NCBI GenBank assembly: GCA_020846135.1
Contig: JADLEK010000041.1
Location: 34,749 to 98,748 of the forward strand
Reading direction: 5' to 3'
From: Gammaproteobacteria bacterium
GTDB lineage: Bacteria; Pseudomonadota; Gammaproteobacteria; Competibacterales; Competibacteraceae
DNA length: 64,000 bases
Within the stretch, counting starts at the first letter, position 1. Every line of letters begins with the position of its first letter. Below, piece by piece: positions 27,201 through 36,329 of this stretch. The notes under the pieces are model-generated. The model searched no databases and was not told the DNA's origin. It saw nothing but the letters and a program-made list of their open reading frames with translations. Made by a program: the position numbers and the translations under genes.

Positions 27201-29079
27201 TGTTTCTTTTGATAAAGATTTTTGTATCCTTTGGAAAGAAAAGATCCAAAGTTGGCTTTTAAGAGCAACAGCATTTATTACCACTGCTGAGTTCGTAAAA
27301 TCTATTTTCGTTGAACATTATCCTCTGCTTAATAAAAAGCCTTTTTTTATCTTCGAACACGGTTGTGAATTCAATAAATTCCTAGACTTAAAAAAAATAA
27401 ATTTGCCTATTGGTAAGATAAAAATCCTTTGCTTTGGAAACCTCGATATTCATAAGGGAAGTAAAGTAATCAGGGATGTCTACGATTTGGATAAAAATCG
27501 AGGAAATATTATAGAATTTCATTTTCTTGGCAGTACTGACGAAAACTTAACACACGTCGGAATTCATCATGGAAAATATAAAAGGGAAAAACTATTTGAG
27601 TTTATTAAGAAAATCAATCCTGATATGGTTGCATTACCTTGCATTTGGGGTGAAACCTATAGCCATACACTTACTGAAGCGTGGGTTGCTGGTTTACCGG
27701 TTATTGGCACACGTCTTGGCGCCATTGGAGAAAGAATTACCAAGCATGGTGGTGGGTGGATTGTCGATACCAATGACCCAGATTCTATTTACGAAAAAAT
27801 CTGTTACATAGCTACTCATGCTAATGAATACAATAAAGCAATACAAGAAATCAGTAAAATGAATTTTAAGCACTCCTTCGTCATGGGTGATGAATATGCT
27901 TGGGTTTATAATAGTTTGTCCGTAAGTGTTCAGTCTGATTTCCTACTTGCCGAGGAGGCGAATAAATCCTTGAATTTGTCGAGTTCAAAAATGTTATTTA
28001 GATTGGCTGTGATCGTTCCAAAGGGTAAGCGAGGCTCGACTTATATTCGTTGTTTTCTGCCATATTCTAGCGAGCCGTTTTGTGAAAAAATACATACTAT
28101 ATATTTAGAAGAAGATCATATAACAAATAATGCTTTCGATGATTGGCTTGATTCTTCTTTTGTGAATGCCGTACTTGTTCAACGTGATGCATTAAGCTTT
28201 TTTCAAGCAAGATCACTGATAAAATCGCTCACTAGGGCAAAAATACCATTATATTTAGATCTCGATGATGACTTGCTTTCAATTGATAAAAGTCATCCAG
28301 AATATAACCATTATTTAGAAAAAATTCAATCCATTAGTTTATTAATTGAAAGTGCTAAACTTATAATCTTGAGTACTGAAGCATTGCAGCAAAGCATAAT
28401 AAAAAGTTTTGGTCCAACCTTTGCTGCTAGGACATTTGTATTTCGCAATGCCCTCGATGAGAGACTCTGGTTTTCAAAAGAAAATAAAACATCGGTAAAG
28501 GATCCTGGCAGATTGCGGGTAGGTTATTTTGGCAGCAAGACTCATGATAAAGATTTGGATCTAATTATAGAAGCCTATTATTTAGCACATCGATTGCTAC
28601 TTGAAAAACATCGTATCCAAATTGATCTTGAAGTTATTAGTGGCTATGCAAATCCACCCCGTGCTATTAAAGGAGTTTCTCTTATAGCTCCGCCAATGCA
28701 AAAAACTTCTTATATTGAATTCGTCCGCTGGTTGCAATCACATGTAAATTGGGATTTTGCAGTAGCTCCTCTAATTAACAATAGCTTAAATTCAGCTAAA
28801 AGTGATCTTAAGTTTCTGGAATATTCAGCTTTAGGAATACCTGGAGTTTTTTCAAGTTGTGGAGAGTATGCAAACACTATAATAGATGGGCAAAATGGCC
28901 TTCTTGTTTCAAGTAATTCTATTGAAGAATGGTGTTCAAAAATTGTTCAAATATCACTTGATAAAAAACTAAGAGAGCAGATTGCTGATACTGCTCTCAG
29001 TGACACAAAAAAACGCCTACTTAGAAACACTACCAGCGCCCTAGCGCAAAAAATTATATCACCCCATATAATGAGATAA
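24277..29079 (+). CDS. Giant sulfotransferase-coiled coil-multi-glycosyltransferase protein
   Basis: 1600 residues, cytoplasmic. Order: sulfotransferase-like P-loop domain (1-215, GMHRSGTS at 7-14); coiled coil (about 275-420) with 32-residue repeats; GT2 domain (about 540-790, VTIVVPIFNSSSDV, LLIDDCS, LLNSDTKVT, GYGEENDLCMR); GT4 domain (about 860-1215, ILCFGNLDIHKGSK, PCIWGETYSHTLTEAWVAGLP); and a third glycosyltransferase-like region (about 1225-1600, LRVGYFGSKTHDKDLDLI, KFLEYSALGIPGVFSS). It could add several sugars and perhaps a sulfate to one chain. Base composition outside the coiled coil is AT-rich, unlike the flanks, indicating transfer. Whether the N-terminal domain truly transfers sulfate is unproven. 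Confidence 0.75.
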   Translation: MQIFVIGMHRSGTSLTARLLNLMGAYFGPEGVSTGANQENPKGFWERRDVRALNDMILHSAQADWNNINDFSLDKIPQNALADFDKKAKRLILELDAHRPWFLKEPRFCLTFPLWRKHLEVPVCIHVYRTPIQIAQSLRTRNGFSLQFGIALWEKYTLEALKVTKGYPNLLILHSEILAQPLQTATKLYQQLTDLGCQGLRIPHEKEILAFVSPELYRERGSSDIEAGFINKQQAILVEAFESGQILALASKAELGFSAGACEILGFHEECRQLKDTIINLQASEAILLQERTQLTASVQTFETALRAKETSEAELQQEREQLVASVQTLDTALDAALRAKEASEAELQQEREQLVASVQTLDTALDAALRAKEASEAELQQERERLQTLMQSMRVSLNAKETAQALVVSNQRINRQLFKFLEMLQIDTESLISSWRWRIGDFLVRIVEVFLLRPKSHLAIHHMQTIFSRAKELTSEVDQKKLLEKKNNPEKNRRSNHNFLKKQPLNNILSGISKDEINLSVIAVRNSYDRYNFDLDFLKNKVTIVVPIFNSSSDVMRCVLSVLNRTTNYELLLIDDCSTEPMISKMLDTWSSYPNIIVLRNEKNQGFVKSANQGLTHSKNDVVLLNSDTKVTKHWLTKLLLAAYSSKNIATVTPFSNAAGAFSVPETGKNSPIPDHLSLDTFSHLVDRLSQRDYIETPTGNGFCLYIKRQSLNEAGYLDEEAFGMGYGEENDLCMRMINIGWKHIVDDSTLIYHKGSASFGKAKENLVHKNRKTLDNKHPNYTNEVRKFVSSPILANIKKRISNSMHSTNSGYIYARNRILFVLHEGGGGVIKTTLELHNEIYDKFEIFVLTSNALELKLKIFDKGKYIELISWPLKTRWSVKEFNDESFAKIYRAVLIGLNPDTVHIRSLFKHTFDMPELCLQLGYPTVISFHDFYLINPSVQLLSEDLHFCPHLPESMEVEMWHNPSSLMDDVSFDKDFCILWKEKIQSWLLRATAFITTAEFVKSIFVEHYPLLNKKPFFIFEHGCEFNKFLDLKKINLPIGKIKILCFGNLDIHKGSKVIRDVYDLDKNRGNIIEFHFLGSTDENLTHVGIHHGKYKREKLFEFIKKINPDMVALPCIWGETYSHTLTEAWVAGLPVIGTRLGAIGERITKHGGGWIVDTNDPDSIYEKICYIATHANEYNKAIQEISKMNFKHSFVMGDEYAWVYNSLSVSVQSDFLLAEEANKSLNLSSSKMLFRLAVIVPKGKRGSTYIRCFLPYSSEPFCEKIHTIYLEEDHITNNAFDDWLDSSFVNAVLVQRDALSFFQARSLIKSLTRAKIPLYLDLDDDLLSIDKSHPEYNHYLEKIQSISLLIESAKLIILSTEALQQSIIKSFGPTFAARTFVFRNALDERLWFSKENKTSVKDPGRLRVGYFGSKTHDKDLDLIIEAYYLAHRLLLEKHRIQIDLEVISGYANPPRAIKGVSLIAPPMQKTSYIEFVRWLQSHVNWDFAVAPLINNSLNSAKSDLKFLEYSALGIPGVFSSCGEYANTIIDGQNGLLVSSNSIEEWCSKIVQISLDKKLREQIADTALSDTKKRLLRNTTSALAQKIISPHIMR
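25189..25440 (+). repeat. 96-bp tandem coding repeats (32-residue coiled-coil units)
   Basis: Units start at 25189, 25285 and 25381 (period exactly 96 bases), the third being partial; a diverged unit precedes at about 25115. Each encodes ALRAKEASEAELQQEREQLV followed by ASVQTLDTALDA. The near-identical DNA implies recent expansion. It is more GC-rich than the surrounding gene. Confidence 0.85.
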
Positions 29080-29084
29080 AAATC

Positions 29085-30047
29085 ATGAATTTTATTAGGC
29101 TGTTAGTACCTGCTACTTTTGATAATTACGACGAACAAGCATATATATCAGCAAATCCTGATATATTTAAAGCTATTCAAAGTGGAGCTTTTGAAAGATC
29201 TGCGTATAAGCATTTTTGTAAATATGGAAATAAAGAAAACAGAAAGCAATGGCTAAAATGCAATCTTGACGAACTACGTGCTGAAAAAGTAAAAACCTTA
29301 GAACCATACTTGAGAAGCGATATGACCCTCAAAAAAGAGGGTCTTAAATACAATTACCTATCAGAACATCTTATAAATATTTCAAAAATATCGGAAACAG
29401 AAAATGTATCTGCACACGAATATAGTAGTGAGGTTTTATCTATACTTGAAAAGTATAAGCATGGCATAATATTAGATTGTGGCTCTGGTAGAAGACCTGT
29501 TTATTATAGTCATGTTGTTAACTTTGAAATTATCAACTACGACACAACCGATGTCTTGGGAATAGGAGAGGAACTTCCATTTAAAGATAATACTTTTGAT
29601 GCTGTATTATCATTAGCAGTTCTTGAGCATGTCCGTGACCCTTTTAAATGTGCAAAAGAAATAACCAGAGTTCTTAAACCTGGAGGTGAATTACTTTTTA
29701 GCGCCTCTTTTATGCAACCCTATCATGGCTATCCACATCATTATTTTAATATGACACCATCAGGCGCTCGTGCATTATTTGAAGATTATCTAATTATTGA
29801 AGATCAAACCATTCCCATATATCTCCATCCAATCAGGTCAGTATCATGGATTCTTCGAGTTTGGCTTGATGGTTTACCGACTGAACTAAAAGAAAAATTT
29901 AAAAGCACTTCTGTTAATGAATTATTAGCTCCACCAGCTATTTCCAAAGATTTAGATATTGTAAAAAAACTGAATATAACTAAAAGTTTAGAAATCTGTG
30001 CTGGCACATTAGTGTATGCTAAAAAACCACCATTAGAGCCTCTATGA
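29085..30047 (+). CDS. SAM-dependent methyltransferase with NPD-type N-terminal motif
   Basis: 320 residues. The last two-thirds is a class I methyltransferase of the Methyltransf_11 type: motif I ILDCGSGRRPVYY (about 130), ELPFKDNTFDAVLSLAVLEHV, and LKPGGELLFSAS. The first 60 residues carry a motif common in glycan-cluster proteins (YISANPDIFKAIQSGAF ... HFCKYGNKENR). It probably methylates a sugar or caps a chain in the glycan pathway (inference). AT-rich like the gene before it, and only five bases downstream of its stop. Confidence 0.8.
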   Translation: MNFIRLLVPATFDNYDEQAYISANPDIFKAIQSGAFERSAYKHFCKYGNKENRKQWLKCNLDELRAEKVKTLEPYLRSDMTLKKEGLKYNYLSEHLINISKISETENVSAHEYSSEVLSILEKYKHGIILDCGSGRRPVYYSHVVNFEIINYDTTDVLGIGEELPFKDNTFDAVLSLAVLEHVRDPFKCAKEITRVLKPGGELLFSASFMQPYHGYPHHYFNMTPSGARALFEDYLIIEDQTIPIYLHPIRSVSWILRVWLDGLPTELKEKFKSTSVNELLAPPAISKDLDIVKKLNITKSLEICAGTLVYAKKPPLEPL

Positions 30048-30118
30048 GCGCATTTATGGGATGCCTGAGGAGTGAGAGTGAGAGATACTAATAACCATTT
30101 TGATGGGGTACTTATTCG

Positions 30119-31360
30119 TTGTTGATATCAATTCGAAATTTCATACAAGACGAAGCATCCGGTACGTCTACAGGCACTTATCTTGTTGGATTAACTGGCA
30201 TGCGTGGTCTTGCTGCGATCCTGGTTATGTTTTTCCATTTATTTTCTATCATAGGACGGCCTCCTTTAATAATAAATATCTTTGGTTATCAACTGGAATT
30301 TACATATATAGCGAGTACCGGCTGGGTAGGTGTAAACTTGTTTTTTGTGTTATCTGGATTTCTGTTAGGATTACCATTTATTGATTGGCTGCGCGGTACA
30401 AACACACGTCCATCCACAGTTAACTTCTACAAAAGGCGTTTCCTACGTATATTTCCCGCATTCTACGCACAATTGATTATTTTTTTTATTCTCGGGTTAT
30501 TTGGATGGTATAGAGTACCGCAGGATTTTTATGTTTGGATTTTACACGCCTTCATGTTACACAATTTATCACAACCGCTTTCATCAGCAATTAACGGCGT
30601 ATACTGGACCTTACCAGTAGAATTTGGGTTCTATCTTTTATTGCCATGGTTTGCTATTATTTTGTTTTGCCTTAGACCTAATCCTAAAAAGTTATTTTTT
30701 TGGGTTGCGTTGCTGCTATTGGTTTTTTTACTCGTTGTTATTTACCGCTACTCGGTATTTCATCTTATAACAGAGCGCACCAGACCGCGTTTGGTTTGGG
30801 CCTTGGGGCAATTACCTGGAGTATTCGATCAATTTTTATGTGGCTTTTTTGCAGCCTTCATCTATCGCCATTTTAATCTTGAAAGAAATAGCAAGCAGCT
30901 TAATTTTCTATCAAATTTATTATTTTCAATTGGCATGGGTGGTACATTAGCAATGATGTACATCATTCATAGTAACGTTGGCGTTTATTGGAGAGCAGGA
31001 TATGGGTTGTTGTTTTACTGGAACTCTATTACAGCAATTTTTATCGGAACATGGGTGATCGCAGTTGCAATGCGTGGCTCTTTTTCTCGGAAATCTTTTG
31101 AAACTACTCCCGTAGTTTTTCTAGGACTTATCAGCTATAGCCTATATTTATGGCATAGCCCTGTGTTGCAAAAATTAAAATTCTATCTGGCTAGGCAATC
31201 TGATATCGATACATCAATATGGCTTATCATCGTGGGTTCTTTATTGGTGATAGCCATATCAACAATAAGTTATATAGTTATTGAAAGGCCTTTCTTAAAA
31301 ATAAGACATTCAAAGGTTTTCACAGATCCAGCTAAGCTAATTAATACCAACCCAAGCTAA
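30119..31360 (+). CDS. Membrane acyltransferase 3 (OafA/YrhL-like)
   Basis: 413 residues with about ten membrane spans. Acyltransferase family 3 signature: LTGMRGLAAILVMFFHLF with the catalytic His, GWVGVNLFFVLSGFLLG, and YSLYLWHSPVL near the C-terminus. Such enzymes move acetyl or other acyl groups to sugars across the inner membrane, so it likely decorates the glycan made here. The start is taken as TTG at 30119; no ATG with a clear ribosome site lies nearby. AT-rich, part of the foreign block. The stop lies in a 20-base tandem duplication. Confidence 0.85.
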   Translation: MLISIRNFIQDEASGTSTGTYLVGLTGMRGLAAILVMFFHLFSIIGRPPLIINIFGYQLEFTYIASTGWVGVNLFFVLSGFLLGLPFIDWLRGTNTRPSTVNFYKRRFLRIFPAFYAQLIIFFILGLFGWYRVPQDFYVWILHAFMLHNLSQPLSSAINGVYWTLPVEFGFYLLLPWFAIILFCLRPNPKKLFFWVALLLLVFLLVVIYRYSVFHLITERTRPRLVWALGQLPGVFDQFLCGFFAAFIYRHFNLERNSKQLNFLSNLLFSIGMGGTLAMMYIIHSNVGVYWRAGYGLLFYWNSITAIFIGTWVIAVAMRGSFSRKSFETTPVVFLGLISYSLYLWHSPVLQKLKFYLARQSDIDTSIWLIIVGSLLVIAISTISYIVIERPFLKIRHSKVFTDPAKLINTNPS

Positions 31361-31373
31361 TTAATACCAACAA
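31334..31373. repeat. 20-bp tandem duplication at an acyltransferase gene end
   Basis: AAGCTAATTAATACCAAC occurs at 31334-31351 and again at 31354-31371. The acyltransferase stop codon falls inside the second copy, so the duplication altered or extended the C-terminus. Confidence 0.8.
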
Positions 31374-31435
31374 GTAGTTTGTTGCTCTACCCTCCTATAA
31401 CTTTTTTCAAGATCCTAAAACAGCTAAAATTTGAG

Positions 31436-33436
31436 ATGAAATGCGACCTCGTTATCCCTATCTATAATAGCCTCAGTTATCTCCAAAAGTGCTTAAATTC
31501 CATCCTGGCTTATACCAAAACCAACACCTGCCACATTATTATCATCGACGACGCCAGCGATTCCCACACCCACCGCTATTTGCGCCGCCTTGCCGCTGAA
31601 TACCCCGGGCAGATTACCCTCCACCGTAACTCGGAAAACCTGGGCTTCGTCAAATCCTGCAACCTGGGTATTACCCTCGGCAACGCCCCCTTTATAGCCT
31701 TGGTCAACAGCGATGTAGTAGTAACGCCGGGCTGGCTTGAACGCCTGGTTGCCTGCGCTGAAAGCGATCCCCGCATTGCCGCTGTCAATCCGTTCACCAA
31801 CCATGCCGCCCAAATCAATCTGCCTTTAGCCCCCGGCGCCAACTTTTTCGGCATGGACGAATACCTGCAACGCCACGCTCCGACCGCTGCGATCGACGTG
31901 GTGACGGGAGTTGGCTTCTGCCTGTTGCTGCGACGCTCAGTGCTGGAACAAGTAGGGATTTTCGATGAAATTTACGGGCGGGGTTACGGCGAGGAATCTG
32001 ATCTTTGCATGAGATTGACCACTCAAGGTCACCGCACCGTAGTCGCCGGCAATGTCTACGTCTACCACCAGGGCCGGGGCACCTTCACTGACCGGGGCGA
32101 CCGTTACCGGCTTAATCGCGCGATCTTCGATGCCCGTTGGGGCCAGGAGTACCAACGCCAGTTCCGCGCCTTCCGCCGTGCTGATCCACTTCGCCCCAGT
32201 CGCGCTTTGTTCACCACCCGCCAGCGCTGGGATCCAATGCCCGTCGTGTGGGAAACCGCGCGGGGAATGCTGGCAGCCTGGCGACAGCGTGATGGCCTGG
32301 GTCTGGCCCGTTCCGCCCTGCGCGGTCTCCTGCGGTTACCCATGGCCTGCCGACCGCTGGCTACCCCGGAGTTGGTGTGCCGAGTTACCCGTCCGGGGCG
32401 GTTACGGGTGACTTATCTGCTGAATAAAATAGTGATCGCCGGCGGTGTGCTTTCGGTGATTCAACTGGTCAACGAACTGATTCTGCTTGGGGTAGAAGCC
32501 CGCATCGTCGCCCTGTTCGAAGATCCGGCGCTTCGCGACTGGACTCCGCTTTATACCCGGCCGCTGATTTTTCGCAACGAGCGCGAGTTACTGGAGAATT
32601 TCCCCGACAGCGACATTGTGGTTGCGACGCTGTGGAGTACCGCCCCGTGGGCGGCGGAACTGGTGAACCGTGGTCGCGCTAGCGCCGCCGCCTATTTCCT
32701 GCAAGGGTATGAACCCTGGTTTTTTCCTGAGAAACAACCCGATACCCGCGAGCGGGTCCGCGCCACCTACGCCCTGATCCCCCATCGGATCGTCAAATCC
32801 GACTGGCTGCAAAGTATGCTGGCTGGCGATGGTTATTCGACGCAAAAAATCCTGTTGGGGATGAATCTGGCGCGGTTTTACCCCCGCGATGTCACCTCTG
32901 TCAGGCCTGTTGTTCTCGCCATGGCCCGTCCCAACGCGCACCAGGGTGGCTTCAAACCGACCATCGCCGCCCTCGCCCAGATCAAGATCGCACAACCGGA
33001 AGTGGACATTGTGCTGTTCGGCGACCGGTTTCTGGACAGGCAGGGTATTCCATTTTCTTTCCGTGACGAGGGCGTAGTGACCGATCAGAACCGGCTGGCT
33101 GAAATCTATTCCGCGGCCACCGTGTTTCTGGACGGCTCGGATTTCCAGGGTTTCGGGCGTGGCGGTCTGGAAGCGATGGCCTGCGGCGCTGCCACCGTGT
33201 TGACCGGTATGGGCGGCGTCAATGAATACGCACGGGATGAAGTGAATACGCTGCTGGTCCCCCCCCAACGTCCCGACCTTTTCGCTGAAGCCATACTCCG
33301 CCTGCTCAATCATGCTGAATTACGGGAGCGCTTGATCAAGTCCGGCCTGGAGACGGCGCAGCGGTTCTGCCACCAGCGGGAAGCGCGGGAAACGCTGGCG
33401 TACTTCACCCGCATTTTGAATGAGAATCCCGAATGA
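31436..33436 (+). CDS. GT2-GT4 fusion glycosyltransferase
   Basis: 666 residues from the ATG at 31436 (MKCDLVIPIYNSLSYLQK); an upstream TTG at 31379 is possible but adds unconserved residues. The N-terminal GT2 domain has IIIIDDASD, NLGFVKSCNLG, LVNSDVVVTPGW and GYGEESDLCMRL. The C-terminal domain is GT4-like (LRVTYLLNKIVIAGGV, ATVFLDGSDFQGFGRGGLEAMACG). The GT2 part resembles the GT2 domain of the 1600-residue protein upstream, so both may act on similar chains. GC-rich again, marking the end of the AT-rich block. Its stop overlaps the next start by ATGA. Confidence 0.85.
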   Translation: MKCDLVIPIYNSLSYLQKCLNSILAYTKTNTCHIIIIDDASDSHTHRYLRRLAAEYPGQITLHRNSENLGFVKSCNLGITLGNAPFIALVNSDVVVTPGWLERLVACAESDPRIAAVNPFTNHAAQINLPLAPGANFFGMDEYLQRHAPTAAIDVVTGVGFCLLLRRSVLEQVGIFDEIYGRGYGEESDLCMRLTTQGHRTVVAGNVYVYHQGRGTFTDRGDRYRLNRAIFDARWGQEYQRQFRAFRRADPLRPSRALFTTRQRWDPMPVVWETARGMLAAWRQRDGLGLARSALRGLLRLPMACRPLATPELVCRVTRPGRLRVTYLLNKIVIAGGVLSVIQLVNELILLGVEARIVALFEDPALRDWTPLYTRPLIFRNERELLENFPDSDIVVATLWSTAPWAAELVNRGRASAAAYFLQGYEPWFFPEKQPDTRERVRATYALIPHRIVKSDWLQSMLAGDGYSTQKILLGMNLARFYPRDVTSVRPVVLAMARPNAHQGGFKPTIAALAQIKIAQPEVDIVLFGDRFLDRQGIPFSFRDEGVVTDQNRLAEIYSAATVFLDGSDFQGFGRGGLEAMACGAATVLTGMGGVNEYARDEVNTLLVPPQRPDLFAEAILRLLNHAELRERLIKSGLETAQRFCHQREARETLAYFTRILNENPE

Positions 33437-34581
33437 CCCTGCAGGTCATCCTGAGCGTGGACATCATCCGCCCACCGCTCGGCGGGATTGGTCACTACGC
33501 CCTGCAACTGGCGCGGGGGTTGTGCGCTGATCCGGCTGTTACCGATCTCCGCTATTTTTCCACCTACCGCTGGCTGACTGATCCCGAATCGGCGCTATCC
33601 TCCGGTCCTTCCCTGCACCAGGCCCGGCGCTGGCTGCCCTGCAAGCCGCAAGTGGCCCTGCTTTACGGCGCGCTGCAATCGCGCTGGTTTCGCCGCCAGG
33701 TTGAGCGCTTTCCCGATCATCTGCTGCACGTTCCCAACTTTATTTTGCCGCCCTGCGCCAATCCGACCGTCGTCACCCTCCACGACCTCTCGCATCTGCA
33801 TTACCCGCAGTTTCATCCCCGCGAGCGGATTGTTTATCTCGAGCGCTACCTGCCCCAGACCTTGCGACAAGCGACCCGGCTGATTACGGTATCCGAGTTT
33901 GTGCGCCAGGAAATCATCACCCTGCTGGGGGTGACTCCAGAACGGATCGTGACCGTTCACAATGGCGTTGACCCGGCATTCCATCCTTACTCCAGCATCG
34001 AGCTGACCCCGGTGCTGAGTCGGTACGGTCTGCAAGCCGGCAGTTATCTGCTGGCGGTTGCCACCCTGGAGCCGCGCAAGAATCTGGGCCGGCTGGCCGA
34101 GGCTTACGGCGGACTGCCGGCGACGCTGCGGCAGCGCTATCCGCTGGTCCTGGTCGGTGCGCGCGGCTGGCTGACGGAGACTCTGGAACGGCAACTGGCC
34201 CCGTTGGAGCGCAGTGGTCAACTGCGCCGGCTCGGCTATCTTCCCCAGGAAGAGTTGCCTCTGATCTACTCCGGCGCCCAGGCCTTCGCTTACCCGTCGC
34301 TCTATGAAGGCTTTGGCCTGCCAGTGCTGGAAGCGATGAGCAGCGGCATTCCGGTGCTGACCGCTAACCGCGCTTCCCTGCCCGAAGTCGCTGGCGATGC
34401 CACACTCCTGGTGAATCCCGAAGACGTAGACGCCATCACCGCCGGTCTGGAGCGGTTGCTGACCGATCAGGCGTGGCGAGCGGGGGCGGTTCAACGGGGG
34501 TTGCAGCAGGCGGGACGTTTTTCGTGGGCGCGGTGTATCAAGGAAACCATTGCGGTCTATCAGCAGGCGCTGGAGGGATAA
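33433..34581 (+). CDS. Family 4 glycosyltransferase (mannosyltransferase-like)
   Basis: 382 residues, GT-B fold. N-terminal VDIIRPPLGGIGHYALQLARGL; mid VTVHNGVDPAFHPY and LLAVATLEPRKNLGRL; and the donor-binding GAQAFAYPSLYEGFGLPVLEAMSSGIPVL with the EX7E motif. Typical of WbdA/WbaZ-like mannosyltransferases using GDP-mannose, though the donor is not proven. Last gene of the glycan cluster, translationally coupled to the preceding gene; 53 bases separate it from gspE. Confidence 0.9.
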   Translation: MTLQVILSVDIIRPPLGGIGHYALQLARGLCADPAVTDLRYFSTYRWLTDPESALSSGPSLHQARRWLPCKPQVALLYGALQSRWFRRQVERFPDHLLHVPNFILPPCANPTVVTLHDLSHLHYPQFHPRERIVYLERYLPQTLRQATRLITVSEFVRQEIITLLGVTPERIVTVHNGVDPAFHPYSSIELTPVLSRYGLQAGSYLLAVATLEPRKNLGRLAEAYGGLPATLRQRYPLVLVGARGWLTETLERQLAPLERSGQLRRLGYLPQEELPLIYSGAQAFAYPSLYEGFGLPVLEAMSSGIPVLTANRASLPEVAGDATLLVNPEDVDAITAGLERLLTDQAWRAGAVQRGLQQAGRFSWARCIKETIAVYQQALEG

Positions 34582-34634
34582 AGCTGGGATGGTAACAAAT
34601 TGAATGAGTTAAAGTTAATGAGTAAGGATCGCGC

Positions 34635-36296
34635 ATGATTTCTCCCCGGCTGGGTGAGTTGCTGCTCGCCAGGGAACTGATCAACACCGCCGATCTGGAC
34701 AAGGCGCTCCTGCTGCAACAGCAAATCGGCGGACGGCTGGGCGCGTTGCTGATCCGGATCGGCGCGCTGTCCGAAGATAGCCTGCTGCCGGTGCTGGCTG
34801 AACAGTTGGAGATGCCGCTGCTGGATGCGGACGAACTGCTCACCCTCGGCAGCGCCTGGCTGGAACAAACCGGCGTCGAGCTGAACTGGTGGATCGACCA
34901 GGAGGTGCTGGCCTGGGAAACCGGCTCGGGTGCGATCCGCTGCGTGGCGCGCGATCCCCTTAACCCGGCCCTGAGCGAGGCCATTGAACGGATTTTTCCG
35001 GGACGGGCGCTGGAATGGCGACTGGCGCGCAGTCACGATCTGGAGCGGGCGCTGGATCTGTTGAGCCGCAGCAACGCCGCGTTCCTGTCCGGCGACGCCA
35101 CCGTCGCCCACCTGCGCGAACTGGCCGAAGAAGCGCCGGTGATCGAGTTCGTCAACAACCTGCTGTCGCAAGCCTTTGAAGCCCGCGCCTCGGATATCCA
35201 CATCGAACCCGAAGAAACCGTGTGCATGGTGCGCTACCGCATCGACGGCATTCTTTACACCCGTTTTAACCTGCCCCGGGATCGGTTCAACGCCATCGCC
35301 TCCCGGATTAAGCTGATTTCCGGCATGGACATCGCCGAACGCCGCCTGCCTCAGGATGGGCGACTGGGCGCCCGGGTCAGCGGCTCGGAAGTGGATATCC
35401 GGGTCTCGGCGCTACCCGGAGTGCATGGCGAATCCATCGTCATGCGGCTGTTGCCCAAGGAACGGCAGGATTACCGGCTGGACCGGCTCGGTCTGGAGGA
35501 TGATCATCTGGAACTGCTGTCCCGGCTGATTCAGGAACCACACGGCATTCTGCTGGTGACCGGCCCCACCGGCTCCGGCAAATCGACCACGCTCTACGCC
35601 GCGCTGGAGGCGGTCAATGACCGCAAGCGCAAAGTGATTACCGTCGAGGACCCGGTCGAATATCAACTGGCCGGAATTACCCAGATTCAGGCGCACGCCG
35701 AAATCGGCTACACCTTCGCCCGGGCCTTGCGGGCGATCCTGCGTCAGGACCCCGACATCATCATGATCGGGGAAATCCGCGATCAGGAAACTGCTGAAAT
35801 CGCAGTCCAGGCCTCGCTGACCGGCCATCTGGTGCTGTCCACCCTGCACACCAACGATGCCCTGAGCGCGTTCACCCGGCTGATTGACATGGGCGTGGAG
35901 CCATTCCTGGTCGCTACCCCGATCCGGGCGGTGATGGCGCAACGACTGGTGCGCCGGCTGTGTCCCGCCTGCGCCGCCCCGGTGGCGGCGCCTGCTTTCA
36001 GCGCCGAGATTCAGCAGGCGCTGCCGCCCGCCTGGCGGGATGCCGCGCCGCAGTGGCGACAAGCCGTCGGCTGTCCGGCCTGTCAGGGCACCGGCTATCG
36101 CGGCCGGGTCGGGATTTATGAACTGGTGGAAGTCAGCCCGCCGTTGCAAACCCTGATTCTGAAGGCCGCCCCCCTTGAGGAATTGCGGGAACTGACCCGC
36201 CAGCAGGGTTGGCGCAGCTTGCGCGGCGATGGCTTTCTCAAAGCCTGGCAAGGCCGCACCAGCCTCGATGAAGTGCTGCGGGTCACCGCCCAATAA
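34635..36296 (+). CDS. gspE: Type II secretion ATPase GspE
   Basis: 553 residues. Hexameric cytoplasmic ATPase that powers pseudopilus assembly and export through the secretin. Walker A GPTGSGKSTT (about 311-320), Asp box and Walker B DPDIIMIGEIRDQETAEIA (about 374-392), His box LVLSTLHTNDALSA, and a tetracysteine zinc motif (CPAC near 442 and CPAC near 480). The N-terminal domain (SPRLGELLLARELI...) matches the GspE/PilB N1E module that contacts GspL. It opens an operon in the order E-F-G-H-I-J-K-L-M-N-D, the Xanthomonas Xps arrangement. Ribosome site AAGGA precedes the ATG. Confidence 0.96.
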   Translation: MISPRLGELLLARELINTADLDKALLLQQQIGGRLGALLIRIGALSEDSLLPVLAEQLEMPLLDADELLTLGSAWLEQTGVELNWWIDQEVLAWETGSGAIRCVARDPLNPALSEAIERIFPGRALEWRLARSHDLERALDLLSRSNAAFLSGDATVAHLRELAEEAPVIEFVNNLLSQAFEARASDIHIEPEETVCMVRYRIDGILYTRFNLPRDRFNAIASRIKLISGMDIAERRLPQDGRLGARVSGSEVDIRVSALPGVHGESIVMRLLPKERQDYRLDRLGLEDDHLELLSRLIQEPHGILLVTGPTGSGKSTTLYAALEAVNDRKRKVITVEDPVEYQLAGITQIQAHAEIGYTFARALRAILRQDPDIIMIGEIRDQETAEIAVQASLTGHLVLSTLHTNDALSAFTRLIDMGVEPFLVATPIRAVMAQRLVRRLCPACAAPVAAPAFSAEIQQALPPAWRDAAPQWRQAVGCPACQGTGYRGRVGIYELVEVSPPLQTLILKAAPLEELRELTRQQGWRSLRGDGFLKAWQGRTSLDEVLRVTAQ

Positions 36297-36329
36297 CCGC
36301 TCGCCCGCCATCAGCCCATAGCGTTCGCC

